DNA of 64,000 nucleotides from Ferrimonas sp048263965 (lineage in GTDB: Bacteria > Pseudomonadota > Gammaproteobacteria > Enterobacterales > Shewanellaceae). Shown here piece after piece: positions 58,702 through 64,000 of the stretch. Made by a program: the position numbers and the translations under genes. The stretch lies in contig NZ_JBLXDO010000010.1 of the NCBI RefSeq assembly GCF_048263965.1, positions 78,448-142,447 on the forward strand. The letters are read 5' to 3'. The notes under the pieces were generated by a model, which had not been told where the DNA came from, did not search any database, and saw nothing but the letters and a program-made list of their open reading frames with translations. Each line of letters begins with the position of its first letter. Position 1 is the stretch's first letter.

Positions 58702-59538
58702 ATGCACTCTATCCCCCATTTCATCACGCGACGCCATCTGCTCGCCCTGAGCCTGGTGGGGCTGCTCTCCGCCTGTGGCGGCTCCGACTCCGACAACAAT
58801 CCCGAGCCTCAGCCACAAGTCAATCTGCTGCCTGTGGCACAACTGGATGGTCCGGCATCGGTGCCGGAGCGCACCAGCGTACTGCTGAGCGCCGAGGCCT
58901 CCAGCGACAGCGACGGCGGCATCGTCAGTTATCAGTGGCAATTGAACCTGAACGGCTACGACGACGGCCAGATCTCACTGCTGCCCAGCGGCGAGACCGC
59001 CACTCTCAAGGTGGGTGAACTGGCCGAGGATGCCGAAATCGAAGTGGCCATCACCGTGTTGGATGACCAGGGCGCCGACGATACCTTCGCCCTCATCCTC
59101 ACCCTGGAGGAGCTGGACAGAGATCAGTTGCCGCCGATGCCAGACAACCCGGATGAGGCGGTCACCGGCGTCGACGCCGACAGTGACGGCGTTCGCGATG
59201 ACGTGGAGATCAAGATTCTCGAACTCTATCCCCTGTCCCAACCTGAGCGGGAACTGGCCCGCATGGGCGCGGCCAAGTACGCCGAGGTGATCGCCTCTGG
59301 CACCGAAGAGGACGACGTCAAACAGACCCTGGCCGCCAACGAGCTGGCCAAGATGAGCGCCTGTTTCGTGGGCGAGTACGGCATGGACGCCAGTAAAAAG
59401 GCCGCCGTCATCCGGGCTCTGATGCTCAACACCCGCGAGCGCCAGCAGGCCTACGACGCCTTCGACCGCTCCCGCAGCGGCACTGTGGGCAACAGCTATG
59501 ACCCCGCCGACCTCGACTGCCAGCTGCCTCAGGAGTAA
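58702..59538 (+). CDS. Lipoprotein with PKD-like domain
   Basis: A 278-residue lipoprotein. A twin-arginine-like signal (RRHLLALSLVGLLSACGG) ends in the lipobox LSAC; Gly at +2 favours the outer membrane. Residues ~40-135 form a PKD/Ig-like domain (VAQLDGPASVPERTSVLLSA, EASSDSDGGIVSYQWQL). A Ca-loop-like stretch DADSDGVRDDVEI precedes a helical C-terminus with two Cys. Six bp separate it from the secreted lipase-like protein, so the two likely work together at the cell surface. Confidence 0.7.
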   Translation: MHSIPHFITRRHLLALSLVGLLSACGGSDSDNNPEPQPQVNLLPVAQLDGPASVPERTSVLLSAEASSDSDGGIVSYQWQLNLNGYDDGQISLLPSGETATLKVGELAEDAEIEVAITVLDDQGADDTFALILTLEELDRDQLPPMPDNPDEAVTGVDADSDGVRDDVEIKILELYPLSQPERELARMGAAKYAEVIASGTEEDDVKQTLAANELAKMSACFVGEYGMDASKKAAVIRALMLNTRERQQAYDAFDRSRSGTVGNSYDPADLDCQLPQE

Positions 59539-59544
59539 GGAGAC

Positions 59545-60879
59545 ATGAAGATGAAGCACAGCACCATTGCACTGGGGATCGTCAGCGCCCTCACCCTGGC
59601 CCCTGCCGCCGAGGCCAGCCTCAGTGGCTGCACCTTTCAGGATCAGGGTAGCCGTCAGACCCAGGTCTACTTTGCCAACGGCATCAACACCAGGTACGCC
59701 GACGCCCTGATCGCCAGCGACACTCTGCGCAGTATCTATAAGGGGCCACTGGAAGGGGTGGAGGAAAACGCCTCCTATCAGTTTTTCCCGGCCTACAACC
59801 TCAGCCAGGGGTTTACCACGGACGTGATTCAGGTGTTTCAGCAAAAAATGCAGGAGGACCCGGATGGTAGCATAGCCTACATGGTATACGACATGTTGCA
59901 GGCGGGCCTGACCAACGACGCCATCCGTCAGACCGTGGCCATCGCCGTGACCGACGGCTACCTGCTGGCTGCCGCCCTCACCGATGAACTGCTCGATGAT
60001 CTGGCCGATACCATGGCACAGATCTCCGCCGACGCCATGAAGGACCTGAACCAGGTCAATGATCTGCACAGTGGCCTCTACGCCGATGCCCTGCTCAACG
60101 GCAAGCGGGTACTGGTGGTGGCCCACAGCCAGGGCAATCTGTTCACCAACTCCTCGCTGGCCAGGGTGATTGAGATGCTGCCGGAGTACAAAGAGAGCAT
60201 CGGCTACTTCGGGGTGGCCTCACCAGCGGCAGAAACCGTCAACGGGGCCGACTATGTCACTGCCGACGATGACAGGGTCATTCAGCTGTTGCGGGTCAGT
60301 GAGACCGTATTGCCGGCCAACATCGATAACGACCCAGGCCTGCTCCATGACCCTAGGGACTTCCTCAACCATGGCTTTCTGGAAAGCTATCTGGACGGTC
60401 GGCTGAACTCCCGTGAACGCATCGATTCAGGCATCATCCAACTGGCCAACACGCTCAAGTATCCCGAGCTGATCGCCGGTGAGGGAGCGATACGCGCCAC
60501 CCTCACCTGGGGCGACCAGCCCGACGTGGACCTGCACGTGTTCGAGCCCGGCGGCGCCCATGTGTACTATCGCAACCCCCAGGGCAACGACGGCACCCTG
60601 GACGTGGACGACACCAACGGCTTTGGCCCGGAAAACTACTATGTGGCCTGCAACGACATCAGCGAAGGCACCTACAGGGTGGGCGTGAACTACTTCAATG
60701 GCAACGGGCCGGAGACCGCCAGCGTCACCCTCTACCTGGGCAACGGCACCACTTTTGGTCCCCGCCAGATTTCACTGACCGAGGACAAAGGCAGCGCCGG
60801 AAACACCACCCCGAAGAACATCTTCTCACTGACGGTCAGCGACGACGGTCAGGGTAACGCCCTCTATTCGGTAGAGTAG
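59545..60879 (+). CDS. Secreted lipase-like protein with C-terminal DUF2135 domain
   Basis: A 444-residue exported protein (signal STIALGIVSALTLAPAAEA). The segment RVLVVAHSQGNLFTNSSLAR is a lipase-like nucleophile elbow (A/G-H-S-Q-G), suggesting a serine hydrolase with alpha/beta fold. Asp and His partners cannot be fixed by eye. Residues ~315-400 match the DUF2135 type: ATLTWGDQPDVDLHVFEPGG and HVYYRNPQGNDGTLDVDDTN. It is coupled to the upstream lipoprotein. Confidence 0.7.
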   Translation: MKMKHSTIALGIVSALTLAPAAEASLSGCTFQDQGSRQTQVYFANGINTRYADALIASDTLRSIYKGPLEGVEENASYQFFPAYNLSQGFTTDVIQVFQQKMQEDPDGSIAYMVYDMLQAGLTNDAIRQTVAIAVTDGYLLAAALTDELLDDLADTMAQISADAMKDLNQVNDLHSGLYADALLNGKRVLVVAHSQGNLFTNSSLARVIEMLPEYKESIGYFGVASPAAETVNGADYVTADDDRVIQLLRVSETVLPANIDNDPGLLHDPRDFLNHGFLESYLDGRLNSRERIDSGIIQLANTLKYPELIAGEGAIRATLTWGDQPDVDLHVFEPGGAHVYYRNPQGNDGTLDVDDTNGFGPENYYVACNDISEGTYRVGVNYFNGNGPETASVTLYLGNGTTFGPRQISLTEDKGSAGNTTPKNIFSLTVSDDGQGNALYSVE

Positions 60880-60902
60880 GCCCGCCGCTCCCCCACAACC
60901 AA

Positions 60903-60927
60903 GAGAGGCTGCGGCCTCTCCTGCTTT
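60903..60927 (+). terminator. Rho-independent terminator after the lipase-like gene
   Basis: GAGAGGC (60903-60909), loop TGCG, GCCTCTC (60914-60920), then CTGCTTTT. The T-run is offset, so efficiency may be moderate. Confidence 0.6.
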
Positions 60928-61091
60928 TCCCCTCACAAACACCGACACCACCGGGCCGATTCAAGCCGGGGTAAAGGGCAAATCCCGCCAGCCAAAACTA
61001 TAGTTATTACCAAGTTGCTCCAGATCGCCTGATCGCCACCAATAACCGCCCCAATCCGAGCACAATAATCCACTGTGACCAAAGCTGAGAG

Positions 61092-63917
61092 ATGACCAGA
61101 ACAACGGACGCAGACCAACGTTATCAGGCCATATTCCATCAGGCAGCGGTGGGCATCGCTCGCATCGCGCCAGATGGCATGTGGCTTGAGGTCAACGAAA
61201 AGATGTGCCAGATACTCGGCTACTCCGAGCAGGAGCTGCTGCGCCTCACCTTCAGCGACGTTACCCACCCTGACGACCTCGAGATCAACCTCCAGCTTCA
61301 GCAACAGGCCCTGGCCGGCGACAGCCAGTCCTACACCATGGACAAGCGCTACATCCAGAAATCCGGCGACATCGTCTGGGTCTCCCTGACCGCCTCCCTG
61401 GTGCGAAGCCCAAACGGCACCCCCAAGTACTTTGCCGTGGTGATTCAGGACATCACCGAGCTGCATCGCATTCGCGATGATCTGCAGAGAAAAGAAGCCC
61501 ATTACCGCCAGACTCTGAAGGTCACCAACACCGGCTCGTGGGAGATCAACCTCTCCACCAAGGAGGTGTTCTGGTCTGAGAAGATGGAACAGATCTGGGG
61601 CATGGAAAAGGGCAGCTTCAACGGCAGGCTGGACAGCGTCACCGCCTCCATCCACCCGGAAGATCGGCCCGCCTGGGAGGAGAGCCTCAGGGCCTGTGTC
61701 GAGGACGGCAAAGAGCACAACCTGGAGTATCGACTGCTGCTGCCCGATGGGGCTGTGCGCTGGATGCACACCATCGGCGATGCAGAGCGGGACCCACAGG
61801 GGAAAGCAGTTCTGATGCGCGGCCTGACCATGGACATCACCGAGCGCAAGCAGCATCAGCAGGCGCTCAAAGACAGCGAGGCTCGGCTGCAGGTGGCCGG
61901 CCAGGTGGCCTACGACCTGATCTACGAGTGGGATGTGGCCACAGACAAGCTGCAATGGTTCGGCAACATCGACGGCTTTCTCGGCTTTGACCCCGGGGAG
62001 ATCTCCGAAGACATCGACGCCTGGCTGGCCCTGATTCATGAAGAGGATCGCCAGACGCTCAGTGACGCAGTGGAGCTGCACCGGATCTCCACTCAGGAGC
62101 TGAACTACGAATACCGCATCCGTGCCAAAGATGGCAGCTACCAATACTGGAGTGACCGCGCCCTGCCGATCATCGACAGCACAGGCATGCCGCAGCGCTG
62201 GATCGGGGTGTGTCGCAACATCACCAAGTTCAAGGAGCAGCAGCTTGAGCTGGAGCGCATCGCCCACTACGACAACCTCACCAAACTGCCCAACCGGGCC
62301 CTGCTGCTGGACCGGTTGCAACAGGCCCTGGCCTACGCCCAGCGTCACTCCACCCAGTTTGCCGTGGTGTTTATGGACCTGGACGGTTTTAAACAGATCA
62401 ACGATGAGCACGGCCACGACGTGGGCGACCAGGTGTTGGTGCAGGTGGCGTCCAATCTGCTGACCGCCATCCGTGAGGAGGACACCATAGCCCGTCTCGG
62501 CGGCGATGAGTTTGTGGCCATCCTCAATGACTTTCCCCCCCAGGATGAGGGCAAGGCCCTGCTCGACCGTCTGCTGATCGCCGCAGCCACCCCGATCCAG
62601 GTCGACTCCCACTCCCTGAGCGTGTCCACCAGCATCGGGGTCACCCTCTACCCTCAGCGGGCAGAAACCACGGTAGAGCAGTTGCTGCGTCAGTCGGACC
62701 AGGCGATGTACCTCAGCAAGCTGGCCGGCAAGAATCGCTACAGCTTCTACGACCACGAACACGCGGATAACCTGGGCAAACACCACAAGGCGGTAGAGCG
62801 CATTGCCCAGGCCCTCAAGCGCGGCGAGTTCATTTTGCACTACCAGCCCAAGGTGAACATGGCCCGGGGCAACCTGCTAGGAGTAGAAGCCCTGCTACGC
62901 TGGCAGCACCCCGAGCGCGGCCTGCTGGAACCCAACCACTTCCTGCCCCTGGTGCACGAACACTCGGTCTACGCCCAGATTGGCGAATGGGTGATCAACG
63001 AGGCGATGAACCAGCTGGAGAGCTGGCAACAACAAGGGTTCTCCACCCCCATCAGCATCAACATCGGCGCCCGGCAACTGCAGTCGCCGGACTTCATTAA
63101 GCTGATCGAGACCATCAAGGCGCGCCACAAATCGGTGACCACAGACTCCATAGAGTTTGAGATTCTCGAGACCAACGCCATCCGCAAGATTGATGAGGTC
63201 TCCAAGGTGATGCAATCCTGTCAGCAGATGGGGATCCGCTTCGCCCTGGACGATTTTGGTACCGGCTACTCCACCCTCTCCTACCTCAAGCAGTTGCCCG
63301 CCACCCAACTGAAGGTGGACCGCAGCTTCATTCGCGACATCATGCAGGACCCGGTGGACCTGGCCATTGTCCAGAGCATACTAGCCATGTCCCTGGCGTT
63401 CCGCCAACAGGTGATCGCCGAGGGGGTAGCCTCGGAAGAGCATGGCAAGTTGCTGTTGTGGCTGGGCTGCGAACACGCCCAGGGCTTCTTCATTGCCCAG
63501 CCCATGCCGGGAACAGAGATCCCCGATTGGCAGGCCAGCTGGACCCCCCCGGCCAGCTGGCTGAGCACCCGCTCCCTGGATCCCACCCGGCTCGCCATCG
63601 TCATCTCCATGGTGGAGATCCGCTCCTGGCACAACGAGCTGCAATGGTACCTGGAGGGAAGGCGGCCCCACCCACCGGCGCTGGGCGGCCACGACTGCCG
63701 CTTTGGCCAGTGGCTGCTCGGGGAGGCCAAACAGCTCTACGCCGGGCACGCCGACTACCAGACCCTGGAGCACCTCTACGCCGAGCTGCAGCGCTACGCC
63801 AGCCAGGTGCATGACGCCAGACACAAGGGGCAGAACGCCCGCCTCGACATTGCCCTGCAGAATCTGGCCAACACCAAGGAGATACTGCTGAGCCAACTGA
63901 GCAGCATGGTGAGATGA
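61092..63917 (+). CDS. PAS-GGDEF-EAL cyclic-di-GMP protein with C-terminal CZB zinc domain
   Basis: A 941-residue soluble signalling protein that may make and/or break down cyclic di-GMP. Three PAS domains occupy ~1-390 (AVGIARIAPDGMWLEVNEKM; VTNTGSWEINLSTKEVFWSE; YDLIYEWDVATDKLQWFGNI), each followed by a PAC motif. The GGDEF domain (~395-555) has an intact RLGGDEF and HDVGDQVL. The EAL domain (~575-815) has GVEALLRWQHPERG, ISINIGARQL and DDFGTGYSTLSYLKQLP. The last ~95 residues are a CZB domain: WHNELQWYLEG, GGHDCRFGQWLLGE and VHDARH, carrying His/Cys zinc ligands. No membrane span. The final 83 bp of the window contain nothing recognised. Confidence 0.9.
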   Translation: MTRTTDADQRYQAIFHQAAVGIARIAPDGMWLEVNEKMCQILGYSEQELLRLTFSDVTHPDDLEINLQLQQQALAGDSQSYTMDKRYIQKSGDIVWVSLTASLVRSPNGTPKYFAVVIQDITELHRIRDDLQRKEAHYRQTLKVTNTGSWEINLSTKEVFWSEKMEQIWGMEKGSFNGRLDSVTASIHPEDRPAWEESLRACVEDGKEHNLEYRLLLPDGAVRWMHTIGDAERDPQGKAVLMRGLTMDITERKQHQQALKDSEARLQVAGQVAYDLIYEWDVATDKLQWFGNIDGFLGFDPGEISEDIDAWLALIHEEDRQTLSDAVELHRISTQELNYEYRIRAKDGSYQYWSDRALPIIDSTGMPQRWIGVCRNITKFKEQQLELERIAHYDNLTKLPNRALLLDRLQQALAYAQRHSTQFAVVFMDLDGFKQINDEHGHDVGDQVLVQVASNLLTAIREEDTIARLGGDEFVAILNDFPPQDEGKALLDRLLIAAATPIQVDSHSLSVSTSIGVTLYPQRAETTVEQLLRQSDQAMYLSKLAGKNRYSFYDHEHADNLGKHHKAVERIAQALKRGEFILHYQPKVNMARGNLLGVEALLRWQHPERGLLEPNHFLPLVHEHSVYAQIGEWVINEAMNQLESWQQQGFSTPISINIGARQLQSPDFIKLIETIKARHKSVTTDSIEFEILETNAIRKIDEVSKVMQSCQQMGIRFALDDFGTGYSTLSYLKQLPATQLKVDRSFIRDIMQDPVDLAIVQSILAMSLAFRQQVIAEGVASEEHGKLLLWLGCEHAQGFFIAQPMPGTEIPDWQASWTPPASWLSTRSLDPTRLAIVISMVEIRSWHNELQWYLEGRRPHPPALGGHDCRFGQWLLGEAKQLYAGHADYQTLEHLYAELQRYASQVHDARHKGQNARLDIALQNLANTKEILLSQLSSMVR

Positions 63918-64000
63918 GCCCATAAAAAAGGTTCTTCGCACATTAGCGGGAACTAGATACGAAAACGGCTGGAAAGGTTATTGTGTAGTCGCCAAACAAA

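Noticed and set aside
1..64000. CRISPR arrays, insertion sequences, integrases
   Set aside because: No regularly spaced repeats, transposase or integrase signatures were found on either strand; the 48-bp repeats at 49046 are in-frame coding repeats without spacers.

Overview
The window looks like chromosome of a marine, metal-respiring gammaproteobacterium of the Alteromonadales, most likely Ferrimonas or a close relative of Shewanella. This is an inference from gene content and high GC: SeqA-Pgm, the ybfF-DUF2788-ybfE-fldA string, AlaA-YfbR, bkd genes, a lateral-type flagellar cluster and large outer-membrane-type multiheme c cytochromes. No insertion sequence, integrase or CRISPR array is visible.

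Region 1 (1-10392) is part of a secondary (lateral-type) flagellar locus. motY, a LafK-like sigma-54 activator, fliE and fliF (cut by the window edge) run left; fliM-N-P-Q-R-flhB-flhA run right from a shared AT-rich intergenic region. Region 2 (10517-16808) holds a Nudix hydrolase and a leftward beta-oxidation operon: thiolase, FadJ-like multifunctional enzyme, LCAD-type acyl-CoA dehydrogenase and an alpha-methylacyl-CoA racemase-like enzyme.

Region 3 (17091-30551) is the accessory highlight: four large multiheme lipoprotein cytochromes, with four regulators and no obvious porin or inner-membrane partner. They form two paralogous pairs. The tetraheme pair (19139-21175 + and 21592-23559 -) carries Ca-binding-like segments. 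The octaheme pair (25174-27093 + and 27507-29342 +) starts with a cadherin-like domain. Two paralogous TetR regulators, a LuxR-type and an AraC-type regulator are interleaved. A near-identical 15-bp palindrome, TGGAGA-N3-TCTCCA, occurs three times, each in an intergenic region next to a TetR or cytochrome gene, and a related repeat sits in the leader of the first TetR gene. CRP-like sites lie upstream of two of the units. Together this suggests a self-contained, regulated extracellular or outer-membrane electron-transfer module.

Region 4 (30734-47000) is mostly core: an FKBP isomerase, a methyltransferase, tRNA-Ser(GGA) flanked by decayed tRNA pieces, a CHAD protein, a solitary type IV pilin-like protein, NadA, the branched-chain keto acid dehydrogenase operon (with an 18-bp perfect palindrome upstream), AstE, MsrA, Pgm, SeqA, YbfF, DUF2788, YbfE and FldA. 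Region 5 (47044-64000) holds an unusual HEPN-like membrane protein with duplicated external domains, a small protein with 48-bp tandem repeats, a hotdog-fold protein, AlaA, YfbR, a candidate structured RNA (52521-52829), BtuF, a Fur-box-controlled DUF2325 protein, a dGTPase, RsgA with a leader peptide, a phage-CII-like regulator, a lipoprotein plus lipase-like secreted pair, and a PAS-GGDEF-EAL-CZB signalling protein.
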